This document shows, piece after piece, positions 51,086 through 63,109 of a stretch of 64,000 nucleotides of DNA. The stretch is from Trematomus loennbergii. Its lineage: Eukaryota > Chordata > Actinopteri > Perciformes > Nototheniidae. The first letter of the stretch is position 1; each line of letters starts with the position of its first letter. Under the pieces are notes generated by a model, which saw only the letters and a list, made by a program, of their open reading frames with translations, searched no databases and was not told where the DNA came from. Location: assembly GCA_012861695.1 (NCBI GenBank), contig JAAOOA010000028.1:11014470-11078469 (forward strand). The letters are read 5' to 3'. Made by a program: the position numbers and the translations under genes.

Positions 51086-54000
51086 GTCCTCAGTGATCAA
51101 TCCCTCAGCTTTAGAATGCTGCACCTCTGTTCTCTCTGAGTCTTTAGAAATATAATTAAGGGTAGTTTAGGGGAGCTGAGAGTACGGAGCATTCCCAGCA
51201 AATACACAAAGTCGGCGTGGCTCTGTCTATTTGGAGCACAGAAATCTCAGCTGCCATTTTGGTAACAGTCAAGTGCTTGGCATCGACCAGCAACACCTGC
51301 AAACTTCTGTTGATGATAAAGTATTACTGATGAAATCTTTGAATGAGTGTAATTCTTCAAACATCTGATCAGAAGTTATTTAACAGAAGGACAATACCAA
51401 AGCCTGGTTGTCTCACACAGCGTATACAAACCTGACCCTGACTGTAACAAAAAGCTTTTACAGAAAGTAAAATGATACATTTGATTAGATGTCTCCCATT
51501 GAATAATTTAACACACTTTTCAACAGCTGTTAGATTTGATTCTTTGATTTTGTCCTTGTAAAAAACACTTTTAGTTTCAGACATTGACAGTGAGGATTAT
51601 TGAGAAGGTAGTCCTTTAAAGTCGTGAATACTGTAACAAAGTATCTATTTGGAGTAAAACATTTGAATGTTTCGTACCAGTGATGGAAGTTAAATTATTC
51701 ATTGCTGTATTTGTGTTGTTTCATCCCTTCTGCTAGTTTGGGTTGTTATTTTAACTGAAAGTAATATCCTACAAGATAGACACACTGGACTGACTTTAAA
51801 TTGCGTGTTTATTCTCCTTTTTTTATTTAAAAGGTATTACAGGGTTTTCAATGAATTCCTAATCTGAGCTCTTCCAAGTGTGAATAACCTCCATTTCGGG
51901 GATTAGTGAGGTTAAGACGTGTATTTTTACCTAGTGGAGAATAGTAGACCCGGAGCACTGTGGCACTAAGAGGATTGGGAAACTGCTGCTGATGTATCAC
52001 ACACTCTGACCCCTCATCTACCATGGCATTCTCCTCTTAAAGCAGTGTGTGTGTTGGTATTCGCTATAATATTTGATTCACACACATACCCACAGCAGTT
52101 GTTTGCAAGGTGGAAGATAACAGAGAAAACCTACGCACTCAACATAACTCCATGTACAATCCAATCCAATACATAAATGCTGGAAATAACTCTCAAATGC
52201 ACACAGGACAAGTCAAATCTCTTGACCTCCTATAAAATGCTCCATTAAGTGAGTAGGCCCAAGTTATTGTTCTCCCCTGTGTATCTCTGAATATCCTCTT
52301 TCCCGCTCTCTTGCTGTCTGCCCCGTAAATATTGCTAATGTGGACAATAAATGTTTCAAAGTAGATTCTTGTTTCTCTGCCATGAGTCCAGCTGTTTTTG
52401 GGTGGGGATCTTTTTCACAATGGTCTATCTGTTTCCATGCGAGTACTCGGGGCCAGGTCATTTGTCAGTTTGTCAATTTGCACTTGGTTAAATGCAACAT
52501 TAGTGGCGACACACTGTGTCGGGAAAAAAAACACATTTTCACACTTTATTCCTGTATTTAGTATTTGTCGGATACGCAGACGGTAGAAATGGTGAAAGCT
52601 GCGGTGGATGGAGAGTTGGAAAGACTCCAGCGTTAAAGTCCAGCAAAGAGAGAGCCAGTTGTGTGTGTGATTGATGAGATCGACTTCTGCTTTGCTGCCT
52701 GGTTTGGCCAGTGGCCCGGCAAGGTTTCACATCAGAGAGACCTTACCACACACTCTGCATCTGAGGATCCAGTCAATCCTCAGATCTATCTGCAGGGACT
52801 CAGAATGAATGAACGAGTTAGGAAGTTTAGTAATTAGCAAGTTTGTGCATCCTCTCAAGAAACCCTTAACATTATCAAAGAAAAACGTGTTATTTAACTC
52901 CTTGCAAGCATCTAATAATGAGAAAACTATTTATTTTCCACTTCAATATGCCTTCACAGTATAATATATTTTAGGTTTTATGCCTGTAGCAGTCTGTAAG
53001 TGTGTGAGCTTTAAAGAGTTAGTGGAGTCAAGGGATGAAGAAAGCTCGGGCTGAGCTGGCAGCCCGTCACAGGGAGGGGAGAGATTCTTTCCACTTGAAG
53101 AAGATGATGGAGCTGGCCTTCACAGGAGCTCTGCTGCTCCTTGCTGCTGCTGCTGTGGCAACGCTACAGCAACAAGTCTCGCTGCCCAGGGCTCTTCGTT
53201 AGCTTGGTAGCCAAACTTCGTGAACCCAGACTCTAATCTAGGCATAACATTTTTTTTACCATCATAATTAGATGCGAGGCGAATATAAATCCAGTGAACT
53301 GTAACCGTTTTTCCACTTTGGGTCATGAGTACTCTCCCTATGTGTTTCAGTTTCGTTCAGACAGTGATTCTTCTCATGTGGAGAAAGCACGTGACCCATT
53401 TCTGTTATTGGCACAAGTTTATGAAAATCCCTCTTTCCAATGTGACGTGGTGTGCATTTGTTAAAAATAAGTAAAACACAATGTTCCAAAGATTATTATT
53501 ATACATATTTAGTAAATATTATTTAAGCGAGGAGGGGGATTATGTTTTTAGTTTTTTCCCTTGAAAACAGTTTCATATCCTGATTGTACATGAAACTGTT
53601 TTCAACAAGCAAGGTGGACTCAGGAGAGTGTAGATGTCTGCCAGGTGTCTGTAAAGAAAACTAATCTAATGAATCATTGAATGAAGGCTTACCACAATTG
53701 TAAACCCTACACTCTGCAACGTTTTCATCTTAACATGAAGTCTGCACCGGCTCAGTGCAGGCTTGCTTCTCAACTGCTTTTCAAGGGTGTAACTGCGGCC
53801 TGAAGCGATGTTTGTTCGTTTTTTTTTGCATTACTTTTGGCATTACACACATAAACATGAGGTTGATATTGAATAAATAGGGACTGAATAAATATATTTA
53901 TCTCCTTTCGCAACCTACAGTAGGCGGGAATGTCTCTCTCTCTCTACACCACCACCCAGCACCTTTGAGCCCTCCACCAGAGGCATCGGGTTGATGGAAA

Positions 54001-57000
54001 AATATACCAGGACTACTGGACTGAGGTTTGAGGCTTACCTAGGCTTGCACATCTGGAAAGGAATCATTGCTAATTATTGGCAGAAACTAGATTGCAAACT
54101 GAAGCATAAGTTAATAAATTGCTTCCCTTAACGGCCTGTTAAAGGAGTTAAGAGTCAGCTATTTTAATATTTAATGATGGTATATAAAAACAGTCAATAC
54201 AACAGATTTCTAGAAAATCTAGTATCCCCCCCAACCAGTATTGGTCCTTGAGCATGCAAAGATAAATATCAGTTTGATGGGTCCAGTAGTATGTAAAACC
54301 GCCACACAGTGACCAAACAAACACTCACCTCCCCAGGGTTTATTTGGGGCAGGGGGCTCTGTAAACCTTTTGTGATGCGGCCTTATGTAGCCCAACATGG
54401 ATAGAAAGCAGCAGAATCCTTCAAACCTGTTGACCCCCACATCGCTCACTGAAAATACTTTTCAGCAGCTAGGTAGCTGTTGGAACATGTTTCCAGAAAA
54501 CCACTGATGTCATTCAAACGGTCATACGTTTTTTTTTAACATTTCCATGATTTGCAAAACAAAAGCCAAAGTTTATTCACACGTTCACACGTTACACAAA
54601 CACAATCTGTCCCAGTCAGATTCTGACAGGAGCAGGGTGTGACAGCCCAACGCTATAGCGATTCGTCGTGATTGACTCATGAGGGTTACATGAGGTCATT
54701 GCCAAAAAGTGTCAACAACTGTTAGCAAGAACATCGACTTGTACTAGCTTGCAGCGCAGGGGCGTGGGGCTCTGTCTTTGTTTAAAAAATGTTCAACAAC
54801 CAGAATTACTCAGAACTCTTGGGAAATGTAATTTTTTATTTTCACAAGTAGAAGCAGCTTTTCAGATTTCACAAAATTTGGTGGAAAGTTAGACAATTGG
54901 CCTACGAAGAACTGATTTGTTTTGGTTGCAGAAAGGACAACCATGTGGCCTGTTCAAAAATAAAAACTATCCTGTTCGATAAACTAGTTGGTCTGTTCTC
55001 CTACTCTAAATGATGTCCAACATGCATTGTGCAATTGCAAACGAACTTAGCCATTTTGTTATTTTACTCTGAGCGTTCTGGCAAACTTTTACATTAACAT
55101 ACAGTATGATTATTACAAGTAGCAACAGAGTGAAACCTGAGTCTGGCTTACATTCTTTTTCAAGAAGTTGAAGTTGGTCCTAGCATACAGTATATTAATA
55201 GTTTTTTTTATTTGCTTGAGCTGATAGGTTTTCTAGGATAACTGTATGAGGTCAGCAGGTTTTTGTTTGCTCGGTGGTATTGAGAGTTAAACCTTATCTT
55301 TTCATTGTCTTAAGAGCGATATAGATTTCACATCTAAAAGTCAACGAGACAAAATATGTGCTGTAAGCTTTGGAATAAAGGTTTTTCTGGCTTCAACTTT
55401 AACCATGGAAAAGGACAACAGTAGAAAAGTACTTGGCTCACTTTTTTACATCTTTGATCTTCACATTTATTTTTGAATCATTTTCCTTGTTGTTAATGGC
55501 AAGGGAGGCTATTGCTGTAGTCTAGACTCTGACATCTACCATTGGTGTCCAGTCCAAAACATTATTTATCTTCCAGTCAAAGTCTATCAAACAATTGAGA
55601 ACTGTTGGAAAATGGTTTGGCCACAACGTGCGCCATTAATCCACTCAAACAATACCTCATATCTGTTCCAGAAGTTCACTTTGTTTGCAGCCTGTATGTA
55701 TACCGACACAATTACACATTAAGTACATGCTTAATCTGTTGCTCAGTTGATATTTGCTTATACACATAATCATTATAAGCCTTCACAGTATATGACAGAA
55801 TGGACATCATTTGAATTAAAAAAGTGGATGGATTTCTGCAGACATTACAGAGATTTGCCACCGTCATTTTTTCCTTGAGTCTCCTCTGGGTTTTCCTATT
55901 CCTCTCCTTCTCTCTGTCCACATATGCAGTTTTCACCTCAACTGCCCTCAATGAAGTGATTCAGTTTCAACGTTTCAGTGAAGAAAAATAGCACATGTCT
56001 CGATGTGGGCAACTGGGCATACAAAGGTTCTGACTTATAATCCTGTTCCATTAGTTTGACAGCAGCATCCCACATAATACACCGAAACAGACACACACAC
56101 ACTCTCTCTTTCAGCCTTTTCTATATTCCAAACTCCTTCAGGAGGTAAGGAAGGAATTCAGCCCCTGATGCTCTCAAACCTGCCCCATCATCCTCTGTCT
56201 GAGGAATGCTTTAGAAGAGAAAGAAAGAGGAAAATGAGTTGGCAGGGTGAGAGGAGAAATTATATCCTAAGCATTACCTAATTTGTCTTAAGATGCCAGG
56301 GTAATTTCGAAGCAAGCCTCGAGCATAAAGACTTATTTTTTTGTCATCATCTCCCCATTAGCCCCTTCACCTGTTTGCACGACTCTCTCACTATAACTAT
56401 TACTCCCACTTGTCTCTGTTTATTTCCCGCCGTCTTTCTTTCTTGTCAGTGTGTCATTATCTGTTTGTTCTACTTGGCACATGCGTTGCAAATATTAGAA
56501 TTTGAAGGCAAGTTGCAACACTCTTGATTCAGGGCTAATACTGTTAGTTCTGAATTAAAATGTCTGAAGGCAAGGCACTTTATACTCTGGTGTCCATACA
56601 TGTAATCATGTGACCTTGAAATATTTACAACAGAAATGTTGAAATTAGCCAAATTGTCAAACGTTTGAGTCCGACCATTATCACACACACTGATGATATT
56701 TAATTGTATCATAAAAGAGGCTGATACAGCCATTTATCCGCTAATAGATTTCTCAATATTCTTTGCTACACTCGACTTAAATGTAACAACAACAGGTGAA
56801 ATAAGTTTGGAAGAGGTAGACGTGACAGTCTGATTGACAGTCGAATGTTTTTACCAAAAGCATTTCTTTCTTTCTCTTTTCTTTCTATCAATAGACTCAT
56901 CTGAATCTAACATAGCAGCCTCGTGAAAGTCATTGTGTTACATGTCAGAGAGAGAAGGCCGAGCTATAAGAGAATAAAGATATCTGTCCCTGTGGGATAA

Positions 57001-57879
57001 AGACACTCTATATTTCTGCTTTTTACTAAACATAAAGGTTGCTGCTATTGAAATATTCCAGCCACTTGCTTCAGTGTACCATGTGTGATGGATCATGAGT
57101 ACACCTTTTTGAAAGTTTCTTAGGCTTTTGACTACAATAATAGACCATACTGTGTTGTCTCAAATCCACTCTCTTGTTCATGTAAGTGTCCTCAGTCCTT
57201 TTATGCTAGAACATATTGTTTTCAGTTATAATATTATGTTTATCTGAAATGAACTTGCACATCTTATAGCAGCATATAATGTGTGTTCTGCTTCTACTCT
57301 ACAGGATACTGCTTAAAGCACTCATTCAAACTCAGAGCTGGTCCTCAGTGCAGCAACTGTCAATCACAAAGTAGATAGAGGGAGAGAAATTTCACTGCGT
57401 ATTATGAATTCAACACTCTTTGTTACTCATATTGGAACATGGCGTATCTCTCTTCCTGTAGTTACTATGCCAGAACAAATTATACATTTACTTCTTCACT
57501 ATGCTGCTGGAATACGACAATTAAGGTGACATTTCAACAGAAAGAAGTGACACGAAGAGTTTCTGTTCTGCCGTTCCGACATTGTCAAAACAAGCCAACA
57601 AACTGCATTGGACGGCAGCCAATCAACAATTCTTAAGCAGCCTGACGGTGGTTTCCACAGTGACGACGCCTTCATTGATTTAGTCTCTAATTAAAAGGCT
57701 TTAAGGACAGCTGGGCCAAGCAGCATTGTGTTAAACGTCCCCTGAACGGAACGGTTATTAGCTTAATACCCAAATGGTCATCTTAAGGATGTCGGTACAA
57801 ACATTGTGCTGTTCAGTAGAGCATTTCCTCCTTAGAATGTGCTCTGCATTTATTTAAGTTCTTTACTGTTCATTCTTTA

Positions 57880-58275
57880 TTCAAATACTATATCTCGGGA
57901 ACACCTGAAGGGATTTCTTTTTTATTTGGCACAAATATCCACTGTACTGAAAGATGAACTGTTTAATATTTGAAAAAAGGTCCAAGGTCAAGGTTTCTGT
58001 GACTTCACATTTGCACATTTCTCATAAATGTGATATTTCAGTAACGTCACGAGGGAGTTTCCTTAAGATTAGCAAAGACATTGACTTGCACTCAAGGATT
58101 AACTGATAACAATCAGGTGGTCAAAGGTCAGTGCGACCTCACATATATCCAATACTCATGAACAAGATATCTCAGGAACCCATAGAGGGGATTTCCTCAA
58201 CTTTATAAGCATCAACTTAATTTAAGGATAAACTGAAAAAAAAGGTGTCAAAGATAATTCAACTTAAAACTCAAG
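57880..58275. repeat. degenerate tandem-like fish repeat
   Basis: Recurring phrases such as ATATCTCGGGAACACCT and ATATCTCAGGAACCCAT, AAGGGATTTCTTT and GGGGATTTCCTC, and GGTCAAAGGTCAGTGCGACC indicate diverged units of about 110-140 bp. They resemble an interspersed repeat known from perch-like fish. Boundaries and family are uncertain. Confidence 0.5.
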
Positions 58276-59189
58276 CACTCATCAATATTTCACGCAAATA
58301 TTTAATAGTCTAAGGTTATTGAGCAATGATATTTTGGACAGCAAAACTTTAACGACTGGTTGGTTAGCCAAAACACACAACAGTGATGTGTGATCTTATT
58401 TTTCACATAAAGCAATGTACTTATTCCTGTAATGCGAAGCAGTAGAAAAATGTCATTAAAGTGGCACGACAATTCCCAGTAGCATACAGTATATATACAG
58501 CTAAAGCAGAACATATGATTTTTAGTGTGCTTCCTGCAGCCAAGGCATCGCCTAAGCAAAGTTTCACATTTCAGCCTCAAATCAGGCAGAGCAGGTACAG
58601 GACACATAAAGTGCCTGTCAACAAGATGTAATGTGAGCCAATCTATAACTATAAAATGCAATACTGGAACCAGCATGTAATGTGGTTCACCTTTTTTCAA
58701 AGTAATCCTCTTGTACATTACTGACCATCTATGAAAACTAAGCCATCCAGCTTTTCTCTATTGCTTTCATTTTTTGCGGTGAGCATAAGTGATATGTTTT
58801 AGCTGCTTCCACTAAAGAGCCCACTCCAGTTTCATGGAGCCTGGCGGTCTGTTATGGTTTCACATGACTCATTTCACTTGTAGCCCTCATTTCACTCACT
58901 CAGGCCTGAGTGAGAGAGGGGGGAGGGGGGGCATTCACATTAAGTACAAATGTAATGCACGGCAGATGTAATGAATTAAAATATCGTGTCCCCTTCCACT
59001 CTCCCTTGCAGTCAATGTTAATCCATAATCTGGTAAATATTGCAGAAAGCAAACATATATTCTTACTATTTTGACACTGAAACAGAAGTTTTGTGAGGGT
59101 TACTCATTATTTTCCTCATTAATTCTTCCTGTCAGTTTAAGGCCTTGACTTTCTGTTCATCTATTCTTAAGTCTTACATAAATTATGTA

Positions 59190-59300
59190 GCGGGGTAGGA
59201 AGGTTTGAAGTGAAATATCTCATCAACAACTGAATGAATTGCTGTGAAACTTTGTACATAACAATATTCTTGGTTCCCAGAGGATCCATTTTGATGGATT
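59190..59300. repeat. interspersed fish repeat fragment
   Basis: The order AAATATCTCATCAACAACTG, GAATTGCTGTGAAACTTTGT and GGTTCCCAGAGGATCC matches a short dispersed repeat that I recall from many teleost introns. Only one copy is in this window, so the call rests on memory. Confidence 0.4.
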
Positions 59301-60528
59301 TAGTATTAAGTAACTGGCAGGGTAAAGTCTGTTCGACGTTTGGTCAGAATTAATTGGACATTTGCGTTCTGAAATACAGCTCTTCTGGGTAATCTCTAGA
59401 TTAATTCAGGGTTGCAGTGCATGTGTCAGAGGACCTTAGTCTTGTTTCATTATTATACCCTACATTGAGCTTTGCATTGTCAGTTTACTTATAGTTATCA
59501 GAATGTTGTCTTTTCATGTTTCTTTTGGGGTGTTGAAGGCTCAGTAGACAACTGGTTAAAGGTCACCTTTGCTGTCAGGTGTGTTGAGTGACACACAAGA
59601 GTCTGGTGATAATAGCAAGGTTATTAGTCACCTTCATCAAACACCCCCCCCATTCCTCCTACCACCTCTGAACATGTCTCTAATGGTTGATCCTCCTGAA
59701 GGTCAGCTGTGAACCGAGATTGAGCCTTCTCATGAATTTGTATTAGTGTCCATGTGTGCATTTATGCATATACAACCCTTAAGGATGGTCCAAAACAAAA
59801 TGAGATAATTATGTGTGTCTATAGTTCGTCTTGTTCAACAAATGTTTTATTCACGCCACTTACTAACCCCTTATACTCCAAAGCATCATTTGTTGTGGTG
59901 TCAGGAGAGCTTCTTGTTAGACATGGTGTGATGGAACAGAGACCACCTTGATGATGGTTGACAGCAGGAAGGACTGGCAGGTGGTCCAATTAGTTGGCCC
60001 CATGCTGGGGGGGAACATCATAAGGAGCGATGTTTTATACTCCAGTCAGGGAAAGGAACTGTGTCCTAGTACCATGTGAGATGGTTTCTATAGGTCGACA
60101 TGTTGATTACAGTTACATAAAGTACAAATACAGATGACCATATTAGATGACTTGTGTAACTATTTAAAAAAAATATATATAACAGAAAAACATGGTGTAA
60201 GAGTAAATTGAGCTCTATCCAAATAGAAATACATTTTTGCTGTATAAAGGAAATAGCACACAGCTAAAAAAATGGTTTTGTTTTTCAAGGCTTTCTCTCT
60301 ACCTTGTTATCAATGCTCCTCTTAATTTTGATTGTAATGAAATGTAACACGCCAGCTTTGATTATCCCAGGATTCTATGTATCATCTGTTGGGCCCTTGC
60401 TAACATTTACAGGCATTGACATGTCAGAGCAGAAAAAGGGGGCACGGGGACATGATGATGTTGAATATCTTAGTGGGAACAACTGCTGCTAGTAAGTGAT
60501 AAACTTTGTATTATTGTTTGTTGTCCAG

Positions 60529-60670
60529 GAGACCCAGGAGAAGTTTCCTAAGCTGGGCCAGATGGAGGCCTGGGATGAGTTGGGCAGTGGGGAAACAGAG
60601 GAGGGCAGCACCACAGACTGTGACGATGAAGATGGCTGTCAAGCCTCAGGAGACGGTCAAGAACATACTT
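60529..60670 (+). CDS. gpc5: glypican-5 exon 7 (heparan sulfate attachment region)
   Basis: Forty-seven codons plus one base. The acceptor is TTGTTTGTTGTCCAG and the donor T|GTAAGT. The exon starts ETQEKFPKLGQMEAWDELGS, which aligns without gaps to the human segment ending in QLGSG. It then has an acidic stretch with TDCDDEDGC, identical over CDDEDGC to human. Two Ser-Gly dipeptides with acidic neighbours are visible (Ser codons at 60586-60588 in GSGE and 60646-60648 in ASGDG). These are likely heparan sulfate attachment sites. Human GPC5 has an additional Ser-Gly just before the CDDEDGC cluster, which is Thr-Thr here. The GPI-signal exon must follow beyond 64000. Confidence 0.94.
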
Positions 60671-61090
60671 GTAAGTAATATATGCCCATGACTGCGTGCA
60701 CAAAAACTCACACAAGCCATTTTGTCCTGTCACGTTCTTTGAATTTGTGTGACAATTTTGGCGTCTGTATTTACAAATAGAAGTAGGCACAACCAGACTT
60801 TGGAGCTTAACTTTAACTTTTACTGTGCTCGACCTTCAATCGCCTGATTTAGCCAAGGAGAGATGAAGACATTAAAATTCCTCATTTTTCTTTTGCTCTA
60901 TAAGCTTTAGACTCTTTTCCACAATGCTCTCTTTCATTAATCTTATATATGTATATGGCAAGGGATATTCACTTTAAAACACATTTCACACTCTGTCTTC
61001 CTCGCCTATTGTGTCTCCTTGATGCTACAATTTGGTGGGAGGAGGTTTCCTCAAAATCTGAGAAAACAAGCCAGTTTGGTTTAATATCTG

Positions 61091-61262
61091 CACACACACA
61101 CACACACAGACACACAGACACACAGACACACAGACACACACACACACACACACACACACACCACACCACACACACACACAACACACACACCACACACACA
61201 CACACACCACACACACACACACCACACACACACACACAGACACACAGACACACAGACACACA
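61091..61262 (+). repeat. (AC)n microsatellite with ACAG and CCAC variants
   Basis: A 172-bp AC run. ACACAG units form blocks at both ends (about 61108-61136 and 61238-61262) and CCACAC interruptions lie in the middle, giving a roughly symmetric layout. Confidence 0.96.
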
Positions 61263-62291
61263 GAACTACAAATACAAACACGCACACACAATGTAGTGAG
61301 GAGGTGTTGGGGCTTGTGTTAGCTTTGATTAGAATCATTTGATCTCCTGCAGTACCTTCTTGTTAACCATCCCTAATTATCATGTTGTTTCTCGCCTACA
61401 AAGTTAAACAAAGGAGTTGTTTTGAAGCTTTTTTTTACTACCATTGAGGAGTAAAGAGGAACATGGAGGGGAAAATACTCTCTTATACAAGTACACTGAG
61501 ATGCACACAAGCACGTTTTGCACTTACTTGTTAACTTGTCTTACTATGTTACACTCATAGTTGCCTTATGATGGTTACACAATTTAGATACATTATTATA
61601 GACACATCATTATAGATGCAAAAATGAGCACAAAAGATCCTTGAAAAAGATAAAAACAGACATTCATTCAGTCATTACACAAACAATCAATTGATCTCTT
61701 TTAAATAACTTTAGTCACAGCATAATCACATTTTGCCACATCATTAAAATTGCATTTTGGCTCTTTTGACACTACTGACACTAATGACATTATCATTTGG
61801 CCTTTACATGTTCAACACTCAAATGAACATTTTACAAGTTCTAATCCTGTGTTAAAGTAGCAATCCTCATGATTTTGAAAGAATCTGTAGGGCGCTTCAT
61901 GTGTTCAGAATTCTGTGCTTTTTTTGTATTGGTGTGTATCCACTACAGCAAAACTTAACACATCATTTTATCAAGGAATGTCACCAGACACACCCAGTTT
62001 GTAAAACTGAAAATATAAATATTGCAAACTCTTGGGGCATAGGCTCAATCATCATTCTGTTAAATCCTTCAAAGATAGATGATAGTTAACTTAAAGAGGA
62101 CCTATCATGCAAAATGCACTTTTGTACATCTTTTATACATGAAGATGTGTCTCCGGTGTTCCAGGGAACTCACCAAGTGTCAGAAAACACAACCCTCTCT
62201 ACTTTCCTCCATACCCAAATCTCTAAAAAAGGGGCTGCAACGGATCTGATAAAAACTGATCCAGATTTGAACACTGTTCTGACGTCATGAT

Positions 62292-63109
62292 TAGAGATGT
62301 CCCGATCCGATCACGTGATCGGGGATCGGAGCCGATCACGTGATTTTCAAAAGATCGGAATCGGGAGAAAAAAATCGGGGATTGGGATTTTTTTTTTTTT
62401 TTTTTTTTTTTAATAAAATATTTTTATTTTATTTAATGTTACAAAACAAAAAATGACCATGTTCACGTCTTAAAGTCATCCTGAGGCCTTAGTTTTTGGT
62501 TTAAAATTACACAACATCATGTATGTGTTGCTTCTTTTGGGCTTGTTTTCATAGACCTGGTTGCTTATTTCTCTCAAATCTGGCAACAGAGTGGGCAGGG
62601 CGCAGTGTCTAATAGTAGCAGTAAGCTAACAAGAGGCTACGTTCAGCTGGTGCCTCGGGAGTCTGGACAGAGAAAATGTCAGGAGTTTGGAAGTATTATA
62701 AAATTGAAAGCGAAGGCAGTGTAACAGCCAGATGCAATGTTTGCAAGGCGGAGGTTCCGCGTGGTGGAAAGAACAGAGCTATGTTCAACACAACCAATCT
62801 AATACAAACACCAACAACAACACGACAAGTACACAGCGGCCACTCAGGTAACGGCACTGAAACAACCGACACTTTCAGAGACTTTTAAAAGGAAAGAGAA
62901 ACTGCCCCAGAACAGTGAAAAGGCCAACAAAATAACAGCCAAGATAGCTGAATTCATCGCGTTGGATGACCAGCCGTTATCTGTTACCTTTTTTTTCTCT
63001 TAATGCATTGCATAAAGATCGGATCGGGAAGAATCGGTATCGGCAGATTGTCAAAATCAAATGATCGGAATCGGATCGGGAGCAAAAAAAGATGATCGGG
63101 ACATCCCTA
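62292..63109 (+). mobile_element. internally deleted hAT element (818 bp) nested in a MITE
   Basis: Ends TAGAGATGTCCCGATC and GATCGGGACATCCCTA are inverted repeats. Exact 8-bp target duplications GTCATGAT lie at 62284-62291 and 63110-63117. Near the left end is the palindrome CGATCACGTGATCG (62308-62321), partly repeated at 62335-62344. A poly-T run lies at about 62389-62411. It carries the broken N-terminal part of a BED-finger transposase. Confidence 0.93.
62676..62993 (+). pseudogene. hAT transposase N-terminal remnant (BED zinc finger)
   Basis: The frame opens MSGVWKYYKIESEGSVTARC and continues NVCKAEVPRGGKNRAMFNTT, the first half of a BED-type zinc finger (Cys-x2-Cys and the NTTNL helix start). 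The expected His pair that completes the finger is not in place after NLIQ, and the frame closes at 62886-62888. From about 62872 another frame carries ETFKRKEKLPQNSEKAN and KIAEFIALDDQPLSVT, the next conserved part of ZBED-like hAT transposases, so a frameshift separates them. The catalytic DDE domain and the C-terminal dimerisation domain are deleted. It cannot encode an active transposase. Confidence 0.85.

Larger units (their letters stand above)
47066..60528 (+). other. gpc5: glypican-5 intron 6 (13.5 kb)
   Basis: Contains a TTAA MITE (48755-49200), a hAT (50087-51085) and degenerate fish repeats at 57880-58275 and 59190-59300. No extra coding exon is needed: exon 6 and exon 7 products join without a gap relative to human GPC5. 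I recognise nothing in 51100-57870 or 59310-60500 apart from short homopolymer and GT-rich stretches. Confidence 0.85.
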
